In this document: one piece after another, positions 43,415 to 53,772 of the stretch
How positions within the stretch are numbered: the stretch's first letter is position 1
Layout of the letters: every line of letters begins with the position of its first letter
NCBI GenBank assembly: GCA_020402585.1
Contig: JADBZH010000030.1
Coordinates: forward strand, 1-64,000
Length of the DNA: 64,000 bases
Direction of reading: 5' to 3'
DNA from: Phenylobacterium sp.
GTDB lineage: Bacteria; Pseudomonadota; Alphaproteobacteria; Caulobacterales; Caulobacteraceae
The notes under the pieces: model-generated
Told to the model about the DNA's origin: nothing
Seen by the model: only the letters and a program-made list of their open reading frames with translations
The model's database searches: none
Translations under genes and position numbers: made by a program

Positions 43415-44035
43415 ATGTCCGCCGAGGGGTTCGCCGCCCTCACCGGCGCCGACGCCCGGGCCCTGGCCGACCTTGAGCGCTACCGGGCGCTCCTGGAGGA
43501 CTGGAACCAGAGGATGAACCTGGTGGGCCCGGCCACCCTGCCGGCCTTCTGGTCGCGGCACGCCCTGGACTCGGCCCAGCTCCTGCCCCTGGCTCCGGAC
43601 GCCCTCACCTGGGCGGACCTGGGCGCGGGCGCCGGACTGCCCGGGGTGGTGCTGGCCATACTGGGCCGAAATCGCCCGGGCTTTCACGTCCACCTTGTTG
43701 AAAGCATGTCCAAACGGTGCCGGTTCCTCGAGGCCGTGGTGGAAGAGCTCGCCCTCCCGGCGAGTGTCCACAACGCCCGGGCGGAGGCCCTTGGCCTGAC
43801 TGTGGATATCGTCACCTCCCGGGCTTGCGCGCCACTGGCCAGACTGCTTGGGTACGCCCGGCCCTACCTTCAGCGAGGCGCAAGGGGTTTGTTCCTTAAA
43901 GGTCAAGATGTTGTGGTTGAAATCGAAGATGCCACAAGATCATGGGATTTTGAGGTGGAAATCCTGCCCAGCCTGAGCGATGATCGGGGTCGCATCCTTT
44001 GCATCCGGAGCTTTGGTCGTGGCCCCCGTCGCTGA
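43415..44035 (+). CDS. rsmG: 16S rRNA (guanine527-N7)-methyltransferase RsmG
   Basis: A 206-residue SAM methyltransferase (formerly GidB) that modifies G527 of 16S rRNA. Core motifs: LTWADLGAGAGLPGVVLAILG (SAM loop), HLVESMSKRCRFLEAVVEELAL, ITSRACAPL in the later half. ATG at 43415 has GAGG five bases upstream; an in-frame ATG at 43385 inside mnmG lacks a site. It overlaps parA by 17 bp at its 3' end. Confidence 0.94.
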   Translation: MSAEGFAALTGADARALADLERYRALLEDWNQRMNLVGPATLPAFWSRHALDSAQLLPLAPDALTWADLGAGAGLPGVVLAILGRNRPGFHVHLVESMSKRCRFLEAVVEELALPASVHNARAEALGLTVDIVTSRACAPLARLLGYARPYLQRGARGLFLKGQDVVVEIEDATRSWDFEVEILPSLSDDRGRILCIRSFGRGPRR

Positions 44036-44834
44036 AGCCTTCCGCCCCTTGAGGGTCCTGGTCGTCGCCAACCAGAAGGGCGGCGTGGGAAAGACCACCA
44101 CCGCCATCAACCTGGGCACCGCCCTGGCGGCGGTGGGCGAGCGGGTCCTGCTCATTGACTCCGATCCCCAGGGCAACGCCTCCACCGGCCTCGGGGTTCC
44201 CCGGGCCGAGCGCCGCATCACCCTCTACGACGTGCTGATGGGGGGCACCCCCCTCCTGGATGCGGTCACCCCGACCCGGCTTCCCGGCCTGGACCTCGCT
44301 CCAGCCGATCCCGACCTTTCGGGTGTCGAGATCGAGCTGGGGCCGGAAGCCCGGCGGTCCTTCCGCCTGCGCGACGCCCTCGAGACGGTCCGGGCGTCCG
44401 GCCGCTACACCTATGTCCTGATCGACTGCCCACCCTCCCTCAACCTTCTGACCGTCAACGCCATGACCGCGGCGGACGCCGTCCTCGTGCCGCTGCAATG
44501 CGAGTTCTTCGCCCTCGAGGGTCTGAGCCAGCTGATGCGGACGGTGGACCTGGTGCGCGGCAGCCTGAACCCGCGGCTGGAGATCCAGGGCGTGGTGCTG
44601 ACCATGTTCGATCGCCGCAACCGGCTCTCCGAGCAGGTCGCCGGCGACGTCCGGAGCCATTTCGGCGAGACGGTCTACCAGACGGTCATACCGCGGAATG
44701 TCCGGGTGTCGGAGGCGCCGTCATTCGGCAAGCCGGTGCTGGTCTATGACATCAACTGCGCCGGCAGCCAGGCCTATCTGAGACTGGCCCGCGAGGTCGT
44801 CCAACGCGAACGCGCCCGGCGCGAGGCGGCCTGA
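44019..44834 (+). CDS. parA: Chromosome partitioning ATPase ParA
   Basis: A 271-residue deviant Walker-A ATPase. The P-loop KGGVGKTTT sits at 20-28, with Walker-A' type VLLIDSDPQGNASTGLG and YVLIDCPPSLNLLTVNAMTAAD. It closely matches ParA of Caulobacter in layout (LYDVLMGG, QCEFFALEGLSQLMRT, VSEAPSFGKPVLVYDINCAGSQAYL). GTG at 44019 was chosen because GGAG is eight bases upstream; it overlaps the rsmG 3' end. ParA moves ParB-parS complexes to the opposite pole. Confidence 0.96.
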   Translation: MAPVAEAFRPLRVLVVANQKGGVGKTTTAINLGTALAAVGERVLLIDSDPQGNASTGLGVPRAERRITLYDVLMGGTPLLDAVTPTRLPGLDLAPADPDLSGVEIELGPEARRSFRLRDALETVRASGRYTYVLIDCPPSLNLLTVNAMTAADAVLVPLQCEFFALEGLSQLMRTVDLVRGSLNPRLEIQGVVLTMFDRRNRLSEQVAGDVRSHFGETVYQTVIPRNVRVSEAPSFGKPVLVYDINCAGSQAYLRLAREVVQRERARREAA

Positions 44835-44844
44835 GGAGGCCCCC

Positions 44845-45711
44845 ATGGTCGAAAAGCGCGGACTTGGACGGGGCCTTTCAGCCCTCCTTGGCGAGGCGGC
44901 CCCCCCGCCCCCTCCGCCTCCCGGCAGCGTGACCGAAATCCCCCTCGACCGCATCTGGCGGTTCGAGGCCCAGCCCCGCGCCCGCTTCGCCCCGGAGGAG
45001 ATGGAGGCTCTGATCGAGTCCATCCGGGCCAATGGCGTACTGCAGCCCATCCTGGTCAGGCCGCATCCCTCCAACCAGGGCCATTACGAGCTGATCGCCG
45101 GTGAGCGCCGGTGGCAGGCCTCCCAGAGGGCCGGGCTTCACGCCATCCCCGCCCTGATCCGCCAGATGAGCGACGTCCAGCAGCTCGAGGCGGCGATTGC
45201 GGAGAACGTTCAGAGGGAGTCCCTGACCCCGATCGAGGAGGCGGCCGGCTACCAGCGCCTGATCGATCTCCACCAACGCACCCAGGCCCAGGTGGCCGAG
45301 ACCATGGGCAAGAGCCGCTCTCATGTGGCCAACGCGATCCGGCTCCTGAGCCTGCCCCCTGAGATCCAGGGCATGCTGGCGGAAGCCGAGCTGACCGCCG
45401 GTCACGCCCGGGCCCTGCTCGGCGCCCCGGACCCCCTTTCGGCCGCCCGCCAGGTGATCGAGCGCGCGCTTTCGGTCCGGGAGACCGAGGCCCTGGTCAA
45501 GCGCCTGCAGGAGGGCGGGGCTCCGGCCGTCCGGTCCGCGCGTCGGTCGGGCGCAAAGGACGCCGACACCCAGGCCCTGGAGTCCGACCTTTCCGCCGCG
45601 CTCGGCCTGAAGGTCGAGATCACCGATCGGGGCGGCCAGGGCGAGGTCCGGATCCACTACGCCGCGCTGGAACAGCTCGACGAGATCTGCCGCCGGCTCT
45701 CGCGCCGGTAG
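44845..45711 (+). CDS. parB: Chromosome partitioning protein ParB
   Basis: A 288-residue CTP-dependent DNA clamp that loads on parS. N-terminal MVEKRGLGRGLSALLGE is the ParA-interacting tail. The CTP-binding box reads GERRWQASQRAG at 86-97 (Gln where many ParBs have Arg), and a helix-turn-helix follows at QAQVAETMGKSRSHVANAIRLLSLPPE. The C-terminal dimer domain is short. It begins 10 bp after parA. parS sites at 38055 and 41488 should be its targets. Confidence 0.96.
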   Translation: MVEKRGLGRGLSALLGEAAPPPPPPPGSVTEIPLDRIWRFEAQPRARFAPEEMEALIESIRANGVLQPILVRPHPSNQGHYELIAGERRWQASQRAGLHAIPALIRQMSDVQQLEAAIAENVQRESLTPIEEAAGYQRLIDLHQRTQAQVAETMGKSRSHVANAIRLLSLPPEIQGMLAEAELTAGHARALLGAPDPLSAARQVIERALSVRETEALVKRLQEGGAPAVRSARRSGAKDADTQALESDLSAALGLKVEITDRGGQGEVRIHYAALEQLDEICRRLSRR

Positions 45712-45741
45712 GTCCTGGCCCTACAGACCGGTCCGACCCTC

Positions 45742-46470
45742 ATGCCCGCCCTCTATGACCGTATCGGCGACGGCTATGCCGGACTTCGGCGGGCCGACCC
45801 CCGGATCGCCGCCCGGCTGACCGTCGCCCTGGGACCGCCCGCCCCCCTCCTGAACCTGGGCGCGGGAACGGGCAATTATGAGCCGGAGGACCGATGGGTC
45901 GTCGCGGTCGAACCGTCGGTCGAGATGATCCGCCAGCGGCCTGCGAAGGCTGCGCCCGCCGTCCGGGCTGTCGCCCAGGCTCTTCCCTTCGCCGATGGCG
46001 CCTTCGAGGCCGGGCTCGCCGTGCTGACGGTCCACCACTGGCCCGACCCTGTCGCCGGCCTGCGGGAACTGAGGCGGGTGGTCCGGGGGCGGATCGTCGT
46101 CCTGACCTTCGATCCCGCAGCCCGGCCCTGGCTGACCGACTACATTCCGGGGCTCGCCGCCCTGGATGAGGCCCAGATGCCCGCCCTGGAAGTCTACCAA
46201 GCGGCCCTAGGTCCGGTCCGCATCACCCCCCTCGCCATTCCCCACGACTGTACGGACGGGTTCCTCTACGCCTATTGGCGGCGACCAGAGGCCTATCTCG
46301 ATCCCCGGCTTCGCTCTGGAAGCTCCTCGTTCCGGGCCCTGGCGGATGCTGGGGATGGCCTGGAGCGCCTTCGGGAAGACCTGGCGAATGGCGGCTGGGA
46401 CCGCCGGTATGGCGTCCTGCGGGGGCTCGACAGTTATGATGCGGGCTACAGGCTGATCGAGACCGCCTGA
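45742..46470 (+). CDS. Class I SAM-dependent methyltransferase (UbiE-like fold)
   Basis: A 242-residue protein with the motif I LNLGAGTGNYEP at about residues 37-48, VVAVEPSVEMIRQRP as motif II, and ALPFADGAFEAGLAVLTVHHWPDPVAGLRELRRVVRG, the pattern of methyltransferase domain 11. It lies 30 bp downstream of parB, but a functional link is not apparent. The C-terminal part (DCTDGFLYAYWRRPEAYLDP) is found in uncharacterised relatives. Substrate unknown. Confidence 0.88.
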   Translation: MPALYDRIGDGYAGLRRADPRIAARLTVALGPPAPLLNLGAGTGNYEPEDRWVVAVEPSVEMIRQRPAKAAPAVRAVAQALPFADGAFEAGLAVLTVHHWPDPVAGLRELRRVVRGRIVVLTFDPAARPWLTDYIPGLAALDEAQMPALEVYQAALGPVRITPLAIPHDCTDGFLYAYWRRPEAYLDPRLRSGSSSFRALADAGDGLERLREDLANGGWDRRYGVLRGLDSYDAGYRLIETA

Positions 46471-46495
46471 TCCTCCGTACACAGAGTTGATACGG

Positions 46496-47548
46496 CTAGA
46501 GGCCGATCCGTCGCGCCCGCGCCGCAATCTGAAGGGCCAGGCGCTCAGCGATCAGGGCGTCCGGCGCCCGGGCCGTCTTGCAGGCCCGGTCCGCGGCCAG
46601 GACATCGGCGGTGATCGCATCCAGGCTCTCCAGGCTCCAGGCTCTGGCCTGTCGCAGGAATTCGCGCTCATCCTTCCAGAAGACCCCCGAGGCCTTGGCG
46701 GCCTCCTGCAGGCCCGCGCCGCTGCGGACCAGCGTCAGAACCCGGCGAAGGCGACCCAGGTGCTGGCCAAGGGCGCGCACGGCGCCGGGTCCGGAAAGCC
46801 CCTCCTGGGCCGCCCGCCTCAACCCGGCCTGGGCCTCGGCCAGCCGGCCGCCGAAGGCGTCGGTCGCCGCCCCCGCGAGGGACGCTTCGGGCTCCACGCC
46901 GAGGAAGGTCTCGAGGTCCTTCGGTCCGGCCGTCACCCCTGAGCCGGGGCCGAGAAAGAGGGCCAGGCGCTCGATCTCGCGACGGGCGACGCCGCGTTCA
47001 TGCGGGAGCCGGGCGACGAACAGGGCCAGGGCTTCGGCGTTGAGGCCGACGCCGTCCTTCGCCAGGGCCTCGCGGGTCATGCGCGCCACATCGCCAGCCT
47101 CGTCCTCATAGCAGGGGATGACCGCGCAGGCGTCCGCCTTCTCCGCCGCCCGGCGCAGGGTCGACTCCCGTCCGAGGGCGCCGGCCTCGACCAGCAGGAA
47201 GGCGTCCGGGTTCAGCTCTCCGGCGAGGAGTCGGCCGAGGGCCTCCACGGCCAGCTTCTCACTGGCGGCCCGCTCCCCGCCGAGGCGCAGCCGCACCAGC
47301 CGCCGGCCTCCGATCAGGGACTGCGCCGCCAACTCCGCCTCCAGGCGGGCTTCATCCCCGGAGAGGTCGCCCTCGGTGAGAACGGCCACGTTGAACGGGT
47401 CCTCGGGATCCTCTGTCACACGTGCGGCCAGCTGGGCCGCCCTTTCCCGGACCACCCCCATGTCCCGTCCATAGATCACCGCTGCGCGGACCTGGGGGTC
47501 GGGCCTGGCCAGGAACTTTTCCAGATCGGGCCGGCGGCTCAGGATCAC
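46496..47548 (-). CDS. holA: DNA polymerase III delta subunit
   Basis: A 350-residue clamp-loader subunit that opens the beta clamp. HolA-type features include VRAAVIYGRDMGVVRERAAQLAARVTEDPEDPFN, the LIGGRRLVRLRLGGERA strand and a C-terminal helical half (LGQHLGRLRRVLTLVRSG). P-loop residues are not expected in delta. The gene is 5 bp downstream of lptE, in the order leuS-lptE-holA known from many proteobacteria. Confidence 0.92.
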   Translation of the reverse strand: MILSRRPDLEKFLARPDPQVRAAVIYGRDMGVVRERAAQLAARVTEDPEDPFNVAVLTEGDLSGDEARLEAELAAQSLIGGRRLVRLRLGGERAASEKLAVEALGRLLAGELNPDAFLLVEAGALGRESTLRRAAEKADACAVIPCYEDEAGDVARMTREALAKDGVGLNAEALALFVARLPHERGVARREIERLALFLGPGSGVTAGPKDLETFLGVEPEASLAGAATDAFGGRLAEAQAGLRRAAQEGLSGPGAVRALGQHLGRLRRVLTLVRSGAGLQEAAKASGVFWKDEREFLRQARAWSLESLDAITADVLAADRACKTARAPDALIAERLALQIAARARRIGL

Positions 47549-47553
47549 CCCGG

Positions 47554-48050
47554 TCAGGACCCCTGGCCGGCCAGGAAGGCGGCGAGCTCAAGGTGGATCC
47601 GCCGGGCGGCCTCCTGGGCGGCGCGGACCTGGGCGTCCTGCTGGGCGATGACCGAGGCGTAGGGCTGGTCGGCGGAGTCGTAGGTCAGCTCCACCCGGAC
47701 CTTGCCGGTCTTCAACGGTTCACGCCGCGTGGCCGGGCTCAGGGTGTAGGCCGCTGTCAGGACGTACTCGTAACGGGTGGCGACATTGTCGACCCTGACC
47801 CCGCGCGGATAGCGAAGCTCCGAAAGGGCCACGTCCAGCCGGTAGGTCGCGGGCAGGGCCGATCTTCGCCCCAGGGCGTCATCCAGCTGCTCGCGCAGGA
47901 GGGCCCCGGCCCGCCCTTCGGGCGTGGTCACTTCGACGGCGGCGAGACCCGCCCCCAGATCCGGCGTCGCATAGAGGGGCGTGAAGCCGCACCCCGCCAG
48001 CAGGAGGACCGAGGCGAGACCCGCCCCCCGGAGCGCCGCCGCCAGGGGAC

Positions 48051-48054
<4 letters not shown>
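47554..48054 (-). CDS. lptE: LPS-assembly lipoprotein LptE
   Basis: A 166-residue lipoprotein, the plug of the LptD outer-membrane translocon. The leader [21 protein letters not shown] has a clear lipobox (LLAGC) and the conserved GFxPLY motif after the cysteine. The rest is a mixed alpha/beta domain with [38 protein letters not shown] overlaps the leuS stop; holA follows after 5 bp. Confidence 0.92.
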
Positions 48055-50630
<2,576 letters not shown>

Positions 50631-50661
50631 GGCGGGCACACCGTCGGATCGGGTCACGGAG

Positions 50662-50700
50662 AAAAGGGCGGACCGGCCCCTGGGCGCGGTCCGGCCGGTC
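50662..50700 (-). terminator. Intrinsic terminator between the DUF3576 gene and leuS
   Basis: On the minus strand GACCGGCC (50693-50700) pairs with GGCCGGTC (50671-50678) to give an 8-bp stem with a 14-base loop. CGCCCTTTTCTCC follows, placing a T-rich run just after the stem. It separates the upstream lipoprotein gene from leuS, and suggests that leuS has its own promoter in the remaining gap. Confidence 0.65.
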
Positions 50701-50747
50701 GGGGCAGGTGAGCGGGTCCTGGAGAGCCGGGCTACGCCCCCGGGGGT

Positions 50748-51257
50748 TCAGCCGGGGACGTCGGAAAGTCGGACCTGCCGCGCCCGCGTCAGGATGGCGT
50801 TCTCAAGGTCGATCTCGGTCTGGGGGTTCACCTGGGCGTCGGCCCAGGCGCCCGAGGGATCGCGCACCTGCCGGAACAGGGCGACATTCAGGCCATCGGC
50901 CCGAAGCCGGCTGTCCAGGATGTAGACGGTCGCCTTGAAGCGTTCGTCCGGCTTCTCGGGATTGAGATACCAGTCCGTGATGATGACCCCGCCATAGGGG
51001 TCGGCCGAAGCCAAGGGCATGAAGGACAGGGTGTCCAGGGCCGCCCGCCACAGATAGCCGTTCACCGAGATCGCGGGCCGGTCGCCCTGCGACCTTGCGC
51101 CGCCCCCGAAGACGCCCAGCGGGTTAAGGCCTGCAGGCTCCGCGCCCTCGAAGGTCTTGGGCGCCGGGTTCGACGCACACGCGCCGAGCGAGGCTACAGC
51201 GATGATCGCCAGCCCCGCCATCAGGCTCTTCTTCAGGACTCCGGTTCCAGACGGCAT
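50748..51257 (-). CDS. DUF3576 lipoprotein
   Basis: A 169-residue lipoprotein with leader LKKSLMAGLAIIAVASLGACAS (lipobox LGAC). The rest includes AISVNGYLWRAALDTLSFMPLASADPYGGVIITDWYLNPEKPDERFKATVYIL and a C-terminal AILTRARQVRLSD, typical of the alphaproteobacterial DUF3576 family. ATG at 51257 has GGAG nine bases upstream. Function unknown; envelope location is inferred. It precedes leuS on the same strand but is separated by a terminator. Confidence 0.9.
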   Translation of the reverse strand: MPSGTGVLKKSLMAGLAIIAVASLGACASNPAPKTFEGAEPAGLNPLGVFGGGARSQGDRPAISVNGYLWRAALDTLSFMPLASADPYGGVIITDWYLNPEKPDERFKATVYILDSRLRADGLNVALFRQVRDPSGAWADAQVNPQTEIDLENAILTRARQVRLSDVPG

Positions 51258-51500
51258 CCGCACCGCTCCACACTTCAGGGTCTGCGCCCCGCGGCGCACA
51301 CCGGCGCCACCCCGCGCCGCGCCCTCTATATCAACGCCCGGACGTCGGCCAAACAGGAATCGCGTGGCCTCGCCGCCACAGGCCCCGCGGGATTCCCGGC
51401 CTGCGGCCCGCGCCAAGGTTGACCGGCGGGTCGAGCGCCCCCTAATGGTCCCCAAGCCTAAATTTGGGCGCAAAGGGCTGGAAAATAGCCCGTCTGTCTG

Positions 51501-51914
51501 GTGGTGAGTTCTTTCGTGTCGTTTCCGGGTCGGACATCCGGGCGCCTGGTCGCCCTCCTGACCGCCGCCCTTCTTGCGGGTGCGGGAGCGACGGCGCATG
51601 CCGATCCGGCGCGCAAGCCCGCAGATTTCAGCGTGCGGGTCGACCAGGCCGCCAATCCCGCCGGGGGAACCACCCTGACGTGGGACGCCCGCAAGGGCCG
51701 CTGGGGCATGACCTTCAATGTCGAGGCGCCCAAGACCCGCGAGCCTGACTGGACCGACGTGCAGGCCGGCGCCTACTACCGGGTGTCTCCCAGCCTCAAG
51801 ATCGGGGGCGCTGTGTCCATGGGCGACCAGGCCGGGCAGCCCGAGGCCTGGCGCAAGATCGCCCCCCAGCAGCCTGCGCCCCGCGTCCGGCTCGAGACCG
51901 CCTTCAAGTTCTGA
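51501..51914 (+). CDS. NtrZ-like periplasmic regulatory protein
   Basis: A protein of about 137 residues with a signal peptide (RLVALLTAALLAGAGATAHA) and a beta-rich domain: TTLTWDARKGRWGMTFNVEAPK, DVQAGAYYRVSPSLKIGGAVSMGDQ and the C-terminal PRVRLETAFKF. This pattern matches Caulobacter NtrZ, a periplasmic protein reported to restrain the NtrY sensor kinase; assignment is by recall of the pattern. The start is GTG at 51501, with GTG at 51504 and 51516 as alternatives, and there is no convincing ribosome-binding site. Its 3' end overlaps the convergent thiE-like gene by 11 bp. Confidence 0.75.
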   Translation: MVSSFVSFPGRTSGRLVALLTAALLAGAGATAHADPARKPADFSVRVDQAANPAGGTTLTWDARKGRWGMTFNVEAPKTREPDWTDVQAGAYYRVSPSLKIGGAVSMGDQAGQPEAWRKIAPQQPAPRVRLETAFKF

Positions 51915-52566
51915 GCGCGTCCGCCTGGCTTCCGGTGGAAGGCGTCTGGCTGAACCCCACGCCTGCAAGCCCCGCCGCACCGGTCATCCGGAGCCGTCCG
52001 GCTGTTTGGTCATTGACCCCTCCCAGGGCATAGGCCGGCGCTGCGGCGGTCCTCACCCTCTGGGCGAAGCGCAGGGCGCCGAGGGGCGGACCGGCTGACC
52101 GCGAGGCCGAGGGAAACACCGCTGACAGGATGAAGGCGTCGATCCCGGGCCGCCGCGCCGCCCGCGGCGAGTGCGCCGCTGCGGTGAGAATCCAGCCCGG
52201 CCGCCGCAGGCGCCAGGCGCGGCCGGCGAGTCGCTCGGGAAGGTGCAGGCCCGCCGCCCCCACCCGCGCCGCAAGGTCGGGGTCTGCGCCGACCAGGAGG
52301 ACCAGGCCCCGCCGCCTCGCCACGGCGCCCAGGGCCCGGGCGACCTCCAGCCGGTTGGCCGCCCCGAAGGCGCGGTAGACGAGGCCAGCGCCCCGGGGCA
52401 GGCTGAGGGCCAGGGCCACCGGATCCGGGGTCCGGTCCGGATCGGTGAAGACCAGCAGGGGCGGCGGCGGCCTCTTCCCCTGCGAGCGCCGGCGACCTAG
52501 GAAGGCCGCAGTCCGCCTGACCGTCCAGAAACCGGAAATGTCCGCCTCCCCCGCACTCGACGCCAT
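51904..52566 (-). CDS. Thiamine-phosphate synthase-like (ThiE/TenI) protein
   Basis: A 220-residue barrel-type protein with a divergent ThiE pattern: PPLLVFTDPDRTPDPVALALSLPRGAG, LLVGADPDLAARVGAAGLHLPERL (ThiE usually reads GVHLGQ), ILTAAAHSPRAARRPGIDAFILSAVFPSAS and PAYALGGVNDQTAGRLRMTGAAGLAGVG. The HLGQ-type pyrophosphate-site sequence is changed to HLPERL, which suggests a TenI-like paralogue or reduced activity. The start ATG at 52566 overlaps the yggS start divergently; no in-frame start closer to the core was found. No TPP riboswitch was seen. Confidence 0.7.
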   Translation of the reverse strand: MASSAGEADISGFWTVRRTAAFLGRRRSQGKRPPPPLLVFTDPDRTPDPVALALSLPRGAGLVYRAFGAANRLEVARALGAVARRRGLVLLVGADPDLAARVGAAGLHLPERLAGRAWRLRRPGWILTAAAHSPRAARRPGIDAFILSAVFPSASRSAGPPLGALRFAQRVRTAAAPAYALGGVNDQTAGRLRMTGAAGLAGVGFSQTPSTGSQADALRT

Positions 52567-53203
52567 CCTAGCCCGAATCGCCGCCGCTGCGCAGGCCGCG
52601 GGTCGCGACCCCTCGGGCATCAGCCTCACGGCGGTCTCCAAGCAGCAGCCCTGGGAGGCGATCGAGCCGGTCCTCGCCGCCGGGCAGAAGGTGTTCGGGG
52701 AAAACCGCGTCCAGGAGGCGGCCAGCCGGTGGACAGGCCGCCGGCAGGGCCTGGAACTCAGGCTGATCGGACCCCTGCAGACCAACAAGGCCCGGGACGC
52801 GACCGCACTCTTCGACGTCATCGAGACCCTGGACCGCGAGAGGCTGGCCGAGGCCCTCCGCGCCGCGGCGGATGCGGCGGGCCGGCTGCCCCGGCTCTAT
52901 GTGCAGGTGAATACGGGCGAGGAGCCCCAGAAGGCGGGCGTTGCGCCCCTCGAGGCCGACGCCTTCCTGGACCGGGTCCGCGGCGGGCTTGGCCTTCCGG
53001 TCGAGGGGTTGATGTGCATTCCCCCGGCCGGTGAGCCGCCCGGGCCCCACTTCGCCCTGCTGGCCCGGATCGCGGCGCGGAACGGGCTGGAGAGGCTGTC
53101 CATGGGCATGAGCGGCGACTTCGAGACCGCCATCGCCTTCGGGGCCACCAGCGTCCGCGTCGGTTCGGCCCTGTTCGGGGACCGGGGCGCGCCGGCGGTC
53201 TAG
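52538..53203 (+). CDS. YggS-family pyridoxal-phosphate-binding protein
   Basis: A 221-residue PLP homeostasis protein (COG0325, YggS/PROSC). LTAVSKQQPWEAIEPVLAAGQKVFGENRVQEA carries the PLP-binding lysine in AVSK; IGPLQTNKARDATALFDVIETLDRERLAEAL and LYVQVNTGEEPQKAGV follow, then LSMGMSGDFETAIAFGATSVRVGSALFG, which holds the phosphate. It binds PLP but shows no enzymatic activity in studied homologues. The 3' end overlaps the L,D-transpeptidase stop by 4 bp in convergent orientation. Confidence 0.93.
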   Translation: MSASPALDAILARIAAAAQAAGRDPSGISLTAVSKQQPWEAIEPVLAAGQKVFGENRVQEAASRWTGRRQGLELRLIGPLQTNKARDATALFDVIETLDRERLAEALRAAADAAGRLPRLYVQVNTGEEPQKAGVAPLEADAFLDRVRGGLGLPVEGLMCIPPAGEPPGPHFALLARIAARNGLERLSMGMSGDFETAIAFGATSVRVGSALFGDRGAPAV

Positions 53204-53715
53204 AGAGGCTCCGCCGGCAGGATGGCCAGGGCGTCCCCGGGCTGCGCGCGCGCCAGGAGATCCAGCATGTCCTCCCTCTGGATGGCGACGCATCCGGCGG
53301 TGGGCGAGCCGTCCGGCTGGATCAGGTGCAGGAAGATGGCCGATCCCATGGGGCTCACCGGCGGATCGTCATTGTGTCCGAGGATGACAAACAGGTCGTA
53401 GACCCGGTCCTCCCGCCAGAGCTCTTCGGCGCTGGCCGGGTAGGGCAGGCGGACAGGGCGGTTGTAGGCCGGGTCCTCCGGGGCGTCGCACCAGCCGTCC
53501 TGTGGCGTCAGGGCGGCGACCGGCAGGCGGGTTCCGGGCGCAGGTTCCCGGTCAGGCCGGTACAGGACCCTCCGGATCGGCCAGACACCGAGGGGGGAGG
53601 CGCCGTCCCCCTCCCGCTTGTCCGCCGCCGGCCGGACGCCCGCCCGGCCGAGGGCGCAACGAACCCGCCGGCCGTCGATATCGAGCTCACCGTCCGATGT
53701 CGCCGTGAAGATCAT
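53200..53715 (-). CDS. L,D-transpeptidase (YkuD-type) family protein
   Basis: A 171-residue protein with the L,D-transpeptidase signature in HLIQPDGSPTAGCVAIQREDM: the His and the catalytic Cys in TAGCVA are present (family pattern HxxxxxxxxxxxxGCI). The start MIFTATSDGELDIDGRRVRCALGRAG and the GWCDAPEDPAYNRPVRLPYPASAEELWREDRVYD block are common to uncharacterised relatives. No signal peptide is seen, which is odd for a peptidoglycan cross-linking enzyme; export may need another route or the true start may differ. It diverges from the response regulator gene. Confidence 0.82.
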   Translation of the reverse strand: MIFTATSDGELDIDGRRVRCALGRAGVRPAADKREGDGASPLGVWPIRRVLYRPDREPAPGTRLPVAALTPQDGWCDAPEDPAYNRPVRLPYPASAEELWREDRVYDLFVILGHNDDPPVSPMGSAIFLHLIQPDGSPTAGCVAIQREDMLDLLARAQPGDALAILPAEPL

Positions 53716-53772
53716 GACCCTGATGCGCCTCTCCGAAATCTGGCCCCTTGGCGGGCGCCGCCCTCAGGGTGC

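Noticed and set aside
40915..43443. 842-codon minus-strand frame
   Set aside because: It is fully antisense to mnmE/mnmG, which have strong family motifs, and its translation is repetitive Gly/Arg/Asp without recognisable domains.
51904..52566. TPP riboswitch for the thiE-like gene
   Set aside because: The upstream region is coding (yggS antisense) and lacks the CUGAGA-type THI box.
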